Assembly: GCA_963921795.1 (NCBI GenBank)
Contig: OY997642.1
Location: 58,180,021-58,244,020, forward strand
DNA: 64,000 nt
Direction of reading: 5' to 3'
Source: Nannobrachium achirus
Lineage: Eukaryota; Chordata; Actinopteri; Myctophiformes; Myctophidae
The position numbers and the translations under genes are program-made. Below are positions 54,056 to 64,000 of this stretch, piece after piece. The notes beneath the pieces are model-generated. The model saw nothing but the letters and a program-made list of their open reading frames with translations. It was not told the origin of the DNA and made no database searches. The stretch's first letter is position 1. Every line of letters starts with the position of its first letter.

Positions 54056-55640
54056 CTAGAAAATATTGTTCCTTCGAAACAATTGTGGGCTCGCTTCAAG
54101 CCAGAAAACAATGGCTATAAAAGTACAAAATGTCAAGATCGCAGGCAGTGCTCTCTTTGACGTTACTGACGTCAAAGATTGGTCCATTTTGTTCCAAAAA
54201 TGTGTTGTGCAAAAGTTGACCCGCTGGTGGCGCTATAACAGGCCAATGTGAGAAGGGTGGTATCTGTTCCTTGACCTATTGGGAATGTGCTTGCAAGATT
54301 TCACACACATTGCAGGCTGTGTTCATGATTTGAGGTGTTTTTGGCCTTGGCCACTTTATCGCTGCTTGCAGCTATATTTATAATTATTATTATATATTTT
54401 TTGTGTGTGCACTTCATAGGCATATTAGATAAAGGTCCTTAGATTGTGTGTAGAATGTTTCATGCAAATTGCGAAAAAAAATCCTAACGGGTTTAAGCGT
54501 TTCACAAACTGCTCAAAATGATATAGCGCCCCCCTTTGGCCAATTGGGGTAAGATTGGTTTTAGTGATATTTGGACTAACACTCTACATCTTTGCCAAAT
54601 GCCATGAACATGTTACTTTGCATGTATGATTTAGAGGCAGAAAAATAATTTGCATAAAACTGCAATATTCATTGAATTTATTTAAAAAAGCATGTTTCAA
54701 TTTTAAAGAAATCCGATCTGACAGATCTTTAGATATCGGTCCAAAGTTCACGTAAAAAAAGTTTTGTGCACGTGGAGCGAAAATTCCAGAATAAAAGCGG
54801 GTTTACGCGTTTTACAAACTGCTCAAAATGGCGGAAAATCGAAGGGCGGAGCTTACTTAACAACGACACAGATGTCTTCCGCTCGAGTCAAAGCACGCGT
54901 GTAACAAGTTGCATGTCTTCAAACGAAACGAGTCATGACTTATGCCCGTTTGAAGTTTGAATTTTCAAACGCTTCGTATAGCGCCCCCCTTTGGCCGATT
55001 GGAATAAAATTGGTTTCAGTGATACTTTGACTAACCCTCTACATCTTTGCCAAATGCCATGAACGTGTAACTTTGCATGTATGATTTAGAGGCAAAAGAA
55101 TAATTTGCATAAAACCGCAATATACATTGAATTTTAAAAAAATTATATTTCACTTTAAAAGAAATCCGACCAGACAGTTTGACCGTATTGGTCCAAAGTT
55201 CATGTGAAAAAAGTTTTGTGCGCGTAACGCGAAAATCCCAGGAGGAGATAGATTTTTACTGTTTTTCATATAATTCCAAATTGTGGGAGACCTAAAGGTC
55301 AGAGGTCAAAAGTCAGAGCGTAAAAGTTGTTCGGCATGAGGAGACGCATACGTGTATACAGGTTTCATGGCTGTACCTAAAACACAGCATGAGCTATACC
55401 TGTTCAAAGTTTGCACTTTCGAAGGCTTCCTACAGCGCCACCATTTGGCCGATTGCTGTAAAAAGTAATAGCACACTTCGCCACAGTAAACCGAACACAT
55501 TGATGTTTTTATTTTCATTTTCTCACTAAGTATGTAGGAGTAGAAAGGAACCGAAGTTCCCGTCTACAGTATGATATGACTGATAGATAAATAATGACAA
55601 CATCTAAAGTGTGCTCGCCTTATAGGCGAGCCCACAATTA
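54056..55640 (-). repeat. Array unit 5
   Basis: Identical to unit 3 up to about 54828, then diverges in the pattern of unit 2 (TTACTTAACAACGACACAGA). It ends in the GCTCGCC hairpin followed immediately by a foreign element. Confidence 0.92.
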
Positions 55641-56790
55641 GCAATTTGTGAAATTGCGAGTGTGGTTGCCCGCCCCGCCGCGAGCAGCGGGGATGCGCCT
55701 CCGGGGCCCCGAGGAAAACGCCGGGGCCCGAGGGAGAGGACGTCGGGATGGATACCGTCGGGGCCGTGCGACACGCGATTCGAAAAGGTGCCGTTGGGAT
55801 CCTGCGTTCCTGATGTAAGGATATGGTTTCTTGTTTTAAAGAAATAGGCTCCTCCCACGAGTTTCACAAGGCGATTACGTTGTCACGTCGCTCCCGAGAT
55901 CGTTTGTGTTTCGTTTTGAGAGGGTCGTTCCCCCTGAAAAACGCGTTTTGGCCTGAAACGGTTACGTTTTGCGCGTTTGTGGCGCCCCCTAAGGGTCGAA
56001 GTGGAAATGCTTTTGGGGATTTGTTGAATATCCCACCCGCAACTTGTGGTTAAAATTTGGTGTTGACTTGATGTTTCGTTTGTGATTTATGGCTATTTTT
56101 GGCAAAACGGGCCCCTCTCGCTAACTTTGGAAGCCTGTTCCGGACGAACGGTATGGACTATCGAAATATCGCTTGAATATGTTTATTGCATGGGTCCAGA
56201 GATCTTGTGTACCGATTTTTGTGACATTTGGAGAAAATATGTGGGAAAGGGAGCAAAAAGTGTGTTTTGAAGAAAATTCAAAATGGCGGAAAATCTATCC
56301 TGACGCAAATGGGCGTGGCCTATATGGCGAGATGCGTCATGACCCAAGGAATCCAGGGGAAAAGGAATTTAAATTTTCCGACCTACGGTTCAAGAGTTAC
56401 AGGCCAAAACGTAAAGTGAGCTGTTATAGCGCCACCATGAGGCTGACTGACGATATTATTTTTTATTTATTCCTTGAAATCATTATGAATCTCCTGTCCA
56501 AGTTTTGAAACTGTAACCCCTATGATTTGCGAGAAAATAAATAATTGAATGTGATTTTTTGCGATTCCCATTATAAGTCAATGGGGAAAATTAATTCACT
56601 AATAAATTAATATCAATTAAACGATACCACTTTTCTCTTTGCAAAATACAAGCACACGATTCCCGATAAAGCCGTGTGTGGCGCAAAAACTTTGGGCTGT
56701 GAAACGCGCCGAAAAAAAGTTTATCTAGAAAGAATAAATAAAGTTTCCCTAGGACTATAGTGTGTTGCCCTGTTAGGGCAACCACACTAA
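55641..56790 (-). mobile_element. Second Helentron-like element inserted between units 5 and 6
   Basis: Left side: hairpin GCAATTT-GTG-AAATTGC (55641-55657), then AGTGTGGTTGCCC. Right side: GTTGCCC-TGTTA-GGGCAAC hairpin then CACACTAACTAG (56763-56790). This mirrors the layout of the array units with different sequence. The interior is GC-richer, with CGCCCCCTAAGGGTCGAAGT and ATAGCGCCACCATGAGGCTG modules. Its frames are short and unrecognised. Confidence 0.7.
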
Positions 56791-58466
56791 CTAGAAAAAT
56801 ATTGTTCCTTCGAAACAATTGTGGGCTCGCTTCAAGACAGAAAACAATGGCTATAAAAGTACAAAATGTCAAGATCGCAGGCAGTGCTCTTCAAGCCAGA
56901 AAACAATGGCTATAAAAGTACAAAATGTCAAGATCGCAGGCAGTGCTCTTTTTGACGTTACTGACGTCAAAGATTGGTCCATTTTGTTCCAAAAATGTGT
57001 TGTGCAAAAGTTGACCCGCTGGTGGCGCTATAACAGGCCAATGTAAGAAGGGTATCTGTTCCTTGACCTATTGGGAATGTGCTTGCAAGATTTCACACAC
57101 ATTGCAGGCTGTGTTCATGATTTGAGGTGTTTTTGGCTTTGGCCACTTTATCGCTGCTTGCAGCTATATTTATTATTATTATTTTTTTTTGTGTGTGTGT
57201 GCACTTCATAGGCATATTAGATAAAGGTCCTTAGATTGTGTGTAGAATGTTTCATGCAAATTGCAAAAAAAAATCCTAACGGGTTTAAGCGTTTCACAAA
57301 CTGCTCAAAATGATATAGCGCCCCCCTTTGGCCAATTGGGGTAAGATTGGTTTTAGTGATATTTGGACTAACACTCTACATCTTTGCCAAATGCCATGAA
57401 CATGTTACTTTGCATGTATGATTTAGAGGCAGAAGAATAATTTGCATAAAACTGCAATATTCATTGAATTTATTTAAAAAAAGCATGTTTCAATTTTAAA
57501 GAAATTCGATCTGACAGATCTTTAGATATCGGTCCTAAGTTCACGTAAAAAAGGTTTTGTGCACGTGGAGCGAAAATTCCAGAATAAAAGCGGGTTTACG
57601 CGTTTTACAAACTGCTCAAAATGGCGGAAAATCGAAGGGCGGAGCTTACTTAATAACAACACAGATGTCTTCCGCTCGAGTCAAAGCACGCGTGTAACAA
57701 GTTGCATGTCTTCAAACGAAACGAGTCATGACTTATGCCCGTTTGAAGTTTGAATTTTCAAACGCTTCGTATAGCGCCCCCCTTTGGCCGATTGGAATAA
57801 AATTGGTTTCAGTAATACTTTGACTAACCCTCCACATCTTTGCCAAATGCCATGAACGTGTAACTTTGCATGTATGATTTAGAGGCAGAAGAATAATTTG
57901 CATAAAACCGCAATATTGATTGAATTATTAAAAAATTATATTTCACTTTAAAAAGAATCCGACCAGACAGTTTGACCGTATTGGTCCAAAGTTCATGTGA
58001 AAAAAGTTTTGTGCACTTGACGCGAAAATCCCAGGAGGAGATAGATTTTTACTGTTTTTCATATAATTCCGAATTGTGGGAGACCTAAAGGTCAGAGGTC
58101 AAAAGTCAGAGCGTAAAAGTTGTTCGGCATGAGGAGACGTATACGTGTATACAGGTTTCATGGCTGTACGTATAACAGAGCATGAGCTATACCTGTTCAA
58201 AGTTCGCACTTTCGAAGGCTTCCTACAGCGCCACCATTTGGCCGATTACTTTAAAAAATAATAGCACACTTTGCCACTGTAAACCGAACACATTGATGTT
58301 TTTATTTTAATTTTCTCACTAAGTATGTAGGAGTAGAAAGGAACCGAAGTTCCCGTCTACTGATAGATAAATAAATATTGACAATATCTAAAGTGTGCTC
58401 GCCTTATAGGCGAGCCCACAATGACAATATCTAAAGTGTGCTCGCCTTATAGGCGAGCCCACAAAT
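56791..58466 (-). repeat. Array unit 6 with end duplications
   Basis: Full module order. Near its left side a 61-bp segment around AAACAATGGCTATAAAAGTA is duplicated (56835-56955), and at its right side the terminal block TAAAGTGTGCTCGCCTTATA + GGCGAGCCCACAA occurs twice (58388-58421 and 58431-58464). Confidence 0.92.
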
Positions 58467-59060
58467 ACAGCTGCAAGCAGCGATAAAGTGGCCAAGGCAG
58501 AAAAAGCAGGAAAGCAAAAAAGCATCAAGGGAAAGCAAAGAAGAAATCAAAGAAAAACTAGAAGCAGTGTTCTTCCGAACAGGTCTCCGGCAGGTCAGGT
58601 GTTTTTTTTTTTGGCCTAGTGGTGACTATAATAGGCCAAAGTCAAAAGGCTACCATGTGTTCTTGGGCCTTTCACGGCAATCGGACGCTGCATGCAGGAT
58701 TTGAGGCATTTTGTTCCAAAAATGGGTTTTGCAAAAATTGACCCGCTGGTGGCGCTATAACAGGCCAATGTGAGAAGGGTGGCATCTGTTCCATGGCCTA
58801 GTGGGAATGTGCGTGCAAAACCTCACACAAATAGCAGGCTGCGTTTGAGACATTTTGTTCAAAAAGGAGCAATCCTGCAAACCTTGGAATTCAATGTTAG
58901 CCAATTAGATAGAATATATTGGACAAATCCGTCATGATTACATCACTGTAGAGATACTGTGTGCCCATTTGTGTGATTATCGGATAAAATCTGAAGGAGT
59001 AATATCGAAGAATGCGTTTTCGGCCTTCTGGTGGCGCTATAAATGACAGAGACTCTGCCG
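58467..59060 (+). repeat. Related repeat beginning AGCTGCAAGCAGCGATAAAG
   Basis: TACAGCTGCAAGCAGCGATA + AAGTGGCCAAGG is the reverse of a module inside the units (48100, 57155). Further right, CATTTTGTTCCAAAAATGGG and TTGACCCGCTGGTGGCGCTA + TAACAGGCCAATGTGAGAAG follow in the same orientation as in the units. It is thus a rearranged relative, not a simple continuation, and ends with another TGGTGGCGCTATAAATGACA module. Confidence 0.75.
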
Positions 59061-59374
59061 ATTTTACACTAATCGGCTAAGTTATTGGTAAAAGCACAAA
59101 TTGACCTCTACACAACATGTATGCAAAAGACTATATGCAACAGACATAAAATAGTTCCAAAGAACTCCTCAAGGTTTTAACTCAATATCTTTATTTTCCA
59201 ACTTTTTCATTAGTTGTCTTTGTTGAAGAGTTGGTCATCAGGTTGTAAACCTTCAAAACAGAGGGTTAACAACCTAGCAATTTTCAGGCATGTCTTTTAA
59301 ATCACAATGTTTTCAAATAATTCAAGTAGTAAACGTCTTCAAATAAAGTTTTTAAACATTAAGTATTGTGAAGT
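59061..59374. other. No gene recognised
   Basis: AT-rich spacer between the repeat array and the candidate minus-strand transcription unit. Confidence 0.4.
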
Positions 59375-59895
59375 CTGAACCCAAACCAGCACACGGAAAC
59401 AGTTCTCAAGGTGAAAACGCAATAAGCGTTGTTTTATTCAATGGGGCGTTCCCCTAAAACATGAAAGTTCTTCCCAAAACCGGGGCTTTTAACTCAAAAC
59501 ATGCTTCTTTCCAGAACTTAACAAACAGGGGTTACATTCGAAACACATGTTTCACAGTATGCCGTTGCTTCCATTAACACATGCCATTTCTCTTCCAAGA
59601 TTCAGATGCAGCTCCTAATTTGCCTACAATGGGAACAGATAGAACCACCATTAGCAATGTGGCAAAATAGAGAGCAAACGTGCGACAGAGGAGAACATAG
59701 TGGAGTTTTGCTTACTGCTCGATGGAAGAGTCCCTTCGAGAGCCAGCTACACAGTGAAGCAGAGCTCGGTGGTTAAGAGCAAAAACATTTGGATTGCCTG
59801 ACTCGGAGAAGCTGTGTTGCGGCCAGGTGCTGACAAATCAAACTGATTGCAACAAGCAGCCATCTTAGCTGCTGCATTCTGGGAAATGTAGTTTT
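59375..59895 (-). promoter_or_regulatory. Candidate minus-strand promoter and short transcript (possible solo LTR)
   Basis: On the minus strand, ACTACATTTCCCAGAATGCA at about 59891-59872 fits the ZNF143 promoter motif and AAGATGGCTGC follows at once, a YY1-like initiator-proximal motif. Downstream are TTCCCATTGTAGG (acceptor-like, 59630) and AATAAAAC near 59438, a poly(A) signal. No coding region is recognised. This could be an LTR (promoter, R, poly(A) signal in 500 bp) or a small noncoding transcript. Confidence 0.45.
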
Positions 59896-59929
59896 TCTGA
59901 AAACCAAACAAAGCCATCAGTTAAATTCA

Positions 59930-60150
59930 GATTCAATAACAAAAAAACGAAAATCTTGTGCTGCTGTTTTTGCTTGTATAATGTACTATATTGATTTTGG
60001 CAACACAAAATCTTTCTCAAATGTCATAAATACATCTACTTAACATCTGAAACAAGTATTGGTGCCTTTGTATTCTCATATGTGAATTTAGATCGTGAAA
60101 TATAGCAAATTTGTTGAAGAAAACGCCTCAATGTACAGTATGTGATTGGC
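59930..60150. repeat. Left inverted repeat of a 3.4-kb segment
   Basis: AATCTTGTGCTGCTGTTTTT + GCTTGTA, ATATTGATTTTG, TCTCAAATGTCATAAATACA, ACATCTGAAACAAGTATTGG and AGCAAATTTGTTGAAG match the reverse complement of 63140-63345 with about 10 percent differences. Confidence 0.9.
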
Positions 60151-60430
60151 ACCCAGCAAAATGAAACATACACATAGTAAATTTAGTTAAAAGCTTATGT
60201 CTCATACATAACACATCTCACAGCCAACTGTGTAATGAAAGGTACCTTGGCCAGAAATGGATGAAAATCAATCAAACTGCTGCACACCCCCCTAAATTGA
60301 AATAAATCCCAAAATGGACAAGACTAAATAAATGCACAAAAGTTCATGTCAGGTATAAAATATGTATTTAAGTACCACAGAGTGTCCCAACATCTGTCAT
60401 TTGTAGGCTACATCAAGACACCCCCCAACT

Positions 60431-60873
60431 AGTCTCGCGAGGCCAGACTGTTGCCTCCGCTATTTGGGCAAATGCTCCCGGCATACAGTCTGGCAAACGG
60501 AAATAGAAACGATGAGTGCGAGATAAAGCGGATGTGACGCAACCGCTCCCTTGGTGCAGTAGCAATAACATGTCCTACTGGAAGCCTTATGTCTCCTTTC
60601 AATATTTCTGGGGGCGTTATTTCGTCATTCTCTGGTGTTGTTGGTGTTATACCTCCATGATGTTTTCAAATGTTTTCTTAAACTATACACCCATAACAAG
60701 AATAGGCCGCTCGAATGACTTTGTCTGAGCTATTGTGTTTCTGTTATGTTTCCAATGGGACTACAGTTCAGTGCAGCACTGGCTACTTCCGATACTCCCT
60801 GTTCGGGAGCTGCCGTTCCAGACTCTATATAGCATTCGGAGATTGTGGAATAGTTGTCTGGCTACGCGAGACT
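60431..60873. mobile_element. MITE with AGTCTCGCG ends
   Basis: AGTCTCGCGAGGCCAGAC at the left and GTCTGGCTACGCGAGACT at the right are inverted ends of a 443-bp element, flanked by ACT on both sides (possible 3-bp duplication). Its short frames are not gene-like. It lies inside the 3.4-kb inverted-repeat segment. Confidence 0.85.
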
Positions 60874-61589
60874 ACTCCCCAACCAAAACAAAAACGCATA
60901 CAAATGTTGGCAGCATAAGTAAACGTAAGGCTGTGCTGTGACAAAATACAGCAAATGTTAAGCTTTTTCCTTACATACACATGTATGTATTCCATAAGCA
61001 AATCTTGAAATAAAACAAGTATTTAGCTAATTTTACATGCTGACATGGTGCATATATTACTCATCCCTATCACATTCATCCAGGGGTCATCAATATGTCT
61101 GTACTACAGACAAAATGTGTCAGTGGCTGATTTTATATCTTATAATGTCTTGTTTTTGATCATAAGACCCAATTAATAAATTCGAAGTCGACAGGTTTTC
61201 TTCAGAATATCTATGACATTGTGACATTTTGACATATTAGGAGTCCAACCAGTACTAGTACGCCCTTAACTCTGAGATTGTACAAATGGAACCAAATGGT
61301 TCTCAGAGTTACACACATGTTATGGTAATTCAGGGCTTGCTCTTCTATGTGTTTCTGGTAGATATTATTGTCCACTCATTTAGTATGTCCGTGGCAAAAA
61401 AGATATTTCGACATAAATCTCCACCAAAAGCCAGCATGGTGATGAATGACCCTTGCTTAATCAGAGTCATCATCCCATAAAGCTTGTTTCTTTTGAAACA
61501 TTCTCACAGTTCTGGCACTCCGTTTCCAACCTGTTCTGGCACTGAAATAAATCAGTACAAGACAGTCTTGCAGACATACTGTACAGGTT

Positions 61590-62580
61590 TGCTTGTCTTC
61601 AACTATAGTGAACACCATGCAAAAAACTTGACTGTGGAATCAGCACACTGTCCTGTAGATATGTTGAGCAAGGATGATGTGGTCACTGTAGATGGGTTAG
61701 TGTCCACTGCTGACATGGTGTGGGTTGGAAGGGTGGAGGTGGAGCATAGACTTGAGCTCTGCAGAGACAGGGCTGAGTGTAATGCCATCCAGAACGCTTG
61801 CTTCCTTGGCATCAGCATTATATGTCTGTTCCAGTAGCATGTCAAAAGAAACACTACTGTTGTGGCTGCCATCTGCTCGTCAGCCAACAAATACACCTGC
61901 CATCAGTGCTTCATGTACCTCTGAAGCTGTTTCCGGTCATTGCTTCATCTAAGGCAAATACAAAGCTAAAGATTGCTGCCCGTACTTGTTGTGGCCTACT
62001 AAAGTGAGGTAGGGTAGCATTCTTGCTGATTCACAGAGATGTCCTGTCTAGTCACCTTCCCACTCGTAGTAGATAAACCTTTGGAGAATATCTGACACTC
62101 CAGGAAGTTTGCCCAGAGGACTGCAGTTGATTGCCCATTGAATGATTCCTGAAAAGCAGCAGCTGATCTCCTAAGACTGCCATCTCTGGATGCCTCGTCA
62201 TTTCTAACTTCTGCCAGTTATCTCTTTTTCAAACAGGACTTTGAGGGCATGTAAAGTTTGGTAGTATTATGGCTTTTCAACAAACATCTTCTTGACAGTT
62301 CCTTCTCGACAAAGACTTGCTGCAACAAGCAGATCATCTGCCCCTGCATCCCTGATAATCTTGCAAATAGCCTTCATGTTCAGTAGTTGTGAGCTTGGTG
62401 GAAGCCTCACAGCAACAGGACTACATTGCCAAACTCATTTTGGTGATAATGGTGTTCTTATGTAGTGAAGAGTCGTTTCATCTCTTTTCTGAGGACAGAA
62501 GGATCAGTTGGCGATGCTGGGATGAGTGGAAGGTAGCCAATAATGCTAGCCTGTAGGTGAAAGTTTACACAGAATGCTGA
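61590..62580 (-). pseudogene. Decayed copy of an uncharacterised multicopy animal ORF family
   Basis: Minus-strand translation, with several frame changes and stops, gives in order IIGYLPLIPASPTDPSVLRK (about 62545-62485), GFHQAHNY, MKAICKIIRDAGADDLLVAA + SLCREGTVKKMF (about 62390-62285), YYQTLHALKVLFE, a REGNW-like stretch, SFDMLLEQTYNADAKEASVL + DGIT (about 61855-61800) and SLLNISTGQCADSTVK (about 61665-61620). As I remember them, large uncharacterised ORFs found in many copies in fish and some invertebrates share IPASPTDP, G.FHQ..N, DAG..DLL, EQ.YN.DAK and LVNI.TG.xA motifs in this order. No catalytic function is known to me. About ten lesions make it nonfunctional. Confidence 0.6.
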
Positions 62581-63134
62581 AAAGCCAGGTAAACCAGCTT
62601 CTGCATCTGGAGGAAAATTCGGCAACTGTGATGTTGGAAGCTATTCTACCTACAGTAGGTGCCACACAAGTAAAAGGTCTTCAGCCAGGCCATCTGATGA
62701 CATCTCTAGAATCTCCAACTTCCCAGAGATCAGGAGACCTGGACTTCTGTCTGTCTTTGCTTGCTGACAAGAAACACTTGGGAGTAGGTGGTTCAGCAAT
62801 GTGATGAATTAAAATATCATCTTTAAGATACATTTAGCTGTATGTACGTTTTCTCAGATTTTTCTCCGCAATCATCCCCACAACTCTTGATAGAATCTGA
62901 GGTAAAACTGACCAAAATGTGTTCATATTGCTTTTGTCATAACAGCCAGCTGTCATTGTAAAAGTCATAGTAAAGCTCATTTTCGGGTGGCGTCCATCTT
63001 GGAAATATGTAAATGAAAGATCCAGACACACCCAATCATGAAGATAAGTATTCCATTGAGTTTCTCTTGATGTGAAACCATGAAATAGACACCAAGTTTA
63101 CTTGTCATTATAACAAAATTACAGTCACTGACAA

Positions 63135-63350
63135 TCACTTACATTGAAGCGTTTCCTTCAACAAATTTGCTACATTACATGATCTAAATTTGCATATGAG
63201 TATACTAAGGCACCAATACTTGTTTCAGATGTTAGGTAGATGTATTTATGACATTTGAGAAAGAGTTTGTGTTGACAAAATCAATATAGCAAATTCTACA
63301 AGCAAAAACAGCAGCACAAGATTTTCGGTTTTTTTTTGTTATTCCCATTA
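63135..63350. repeat. Right inverted repeat of the 3.4-kb segment
   Basis: Reverse complement of 59930-60150. It ends at the outside with TTTTTTTGTTATTCCCATTA, matching the AATAACAAAAAAACG at the left end. Confidence 0.9.
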
Positions 63351-64000
63351 TACACATTTCTGGCTGGTAACAAAGATTGTGCAAGTGACACGCGGAGAAC
63401 TTTTTGTTTCTTACTTACTATCAATAGATCTTTCTAATGAAGCGAAGTTTATGTAGTGCCCATGGGGCGGGAACGAAACCGAACGATACCAGCCACGCAA
63501 TACAGCCTAAATCCCAAAACCAGAAACAAACATTTCTGAGCCACATGTTCACTTACCAATTTATCTTCCAGCCAGCCTAGGTGGGGGAGGGAGAGAAAAA
63601 TGAGGTGAGCTTCAGAATAATTACAGTTGAGCCACAAGGTAGAGAATAGGTGTTCAATCCGCCCGTTCCACACAGTTCAGAATAATGAACTCACTTACAC
63701 TGCCTTTCTTTGGATCCAAAGAAGTAATCTGGGAGCTGGTACTGATTGTCAGCTGATTGTCAGATGGGCTTCAGGTGTGAGGCTGAGCTTCCCCTGCATG
63801 GTTTGAAACAATAAATGAATAAATGAATGCACTCAAACATCATTACTTTATAAAGAAACTCAAAGTCATTACTTCAAAATCAAATCAGATAATTCAAAAC
63901 AAACTCAATACATTCACTTAAGTGAATAATCAAAACTCAAGCAGTGGATCTGCATTTGTTTGCACTGCTAGCATTTTTAGCACAATGAGGAAATCCCATG
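63351..64000. other. No gene recognised at the right edge
   Basis: Short GC-richer patch with CGAAACCGAACGATACC near 63474. CTGATTGTCAGCTGATTGTC is a direct duplication at 63743. No exon or repeat family identified. Confidence 0.4.

Larger units (their letters stand above)
47802..58466 (-). mobile_element. Tandem array of six Helentron-like non-autonomous elements
   Basis: Units start (plus-strand left) with CTAGAAAATATTGTTCC + TTCGAAACAATTGTGGGCTC at 47802, 49321, 50921, 52456, 54056 and 56791, and most end in the hairpin GCTCGCC-TTATA-GGCGAGC followed by CCACAAT. Read on the minus strand this is a 5' end with an inverted-repeat hairpin and a 3' end ATTGTGGGCTCGC-complement, hairpin ATTGTT...AACAAT, ATTTTCTAG, with T as the next base. 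Asymmetric terminal inverted repeats plus a 3' hairpin are the described layout of Helentron (Helitron2) elements. Class assignment is inference; no Rep/helicase is present. Confidence 0.65.

Noticed and set aside
55662..56508. Small GC-rich proteins in the element at 55641
   Set aside because: Frames overlap on both strands, have no domain and fit base composition alone.
47810..57046. A recurring 61-codon frame starting MFLRNNCGLASSQKTMA
   Set aside because: It recurs only because the 1.5-1.6 kb units recur. It overlaps the ends of the element, varies without codon-position bias and has no known relatives.

Overview
This window is eukaryotic, most likely from a ray-finned (teleost) fish. 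The evidence is the density and kind of repeats: (TG)n and (GATA)n microsatellites, BEL/Pao, Penelope-like and L2-like retroelements, several hAT elements with 8-bp target duplications, a KDZ/Zisupton-type transposase with introns, Helitron2/Helentron-like arrays, and many palindromic MITEs. I find no intact host protein-coding gene, rRNA, tRNA, CRISPR array or prokaryotic operon. Most open frames here are artefacts of microsatellites or minisatellites. The species cannot be fixed from the sequence alone.

Layout. 0.1-4.8 kb: microsatellites, then a DNA-element shell (ends near 532 and 4755) holding a decayed BEL/Pao gag-pol remnant with a 3' LTR, plus a 305-bp TTAA-flanked palindrome. 4.8-9.5 kb: short palindromes, repeat debris and a reversed LINE tail. 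9.5-19.9 kb: a KDZ transposase pseudogene of about 12 exons with consistent splice sites and phases. It is broken by a stop, a frameshift and nested insertions: a 2.9-kb Penelope-like element (itself split by a 495-bp hAT) in one intron and a 1,385-bp hAT in the last recognised exon. 20-36 kb: minisatellites, MITEs, LINE tails, and a 2-kb zone with ten copies of a 17-bp motif.

36-43 kb: a tandem and inverted repeat complex dominated by a 66-bp minisatellite in two opposed arms, then a 600-bp perfect-style foldback, then a 48-bp minisatellite interrupted by a 1-kb foldback element. 43-47.8 kb: a LINE tail, a MITE, a hAT nested inside another hAT, two phase-compatible exons of an unidentified minus-strand gene, and a microsatellite-bearing MITE. 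47.8-58.5 kb: six 1.5-1.6 kb Helentron-like units in tandem, including a 3,135-bp near-identical duplication and a second, structurally parallel element inserted between units. 58.5-64 kb: related repeats, a possible minus-strand promoter/poly(A) unit, and a 3.4-kb segment bounded by 220-bp inverted repeats that contains a decayed copy of an uncharacterised multicopy animal ORF family.

The genes do not form a pathway. The window is best read as a stratigraphy of insertions. The order of nesting is readable: KDZ gene, then an intronic repeat, then Penelope, then hAT. The most promising observations are the Penelope 3' end, where a duplicated segment starts exactly at a predicted hammerhead cleavage site, the dispersed 65-80 bp hairpin family, and the paired Helentron-like families.
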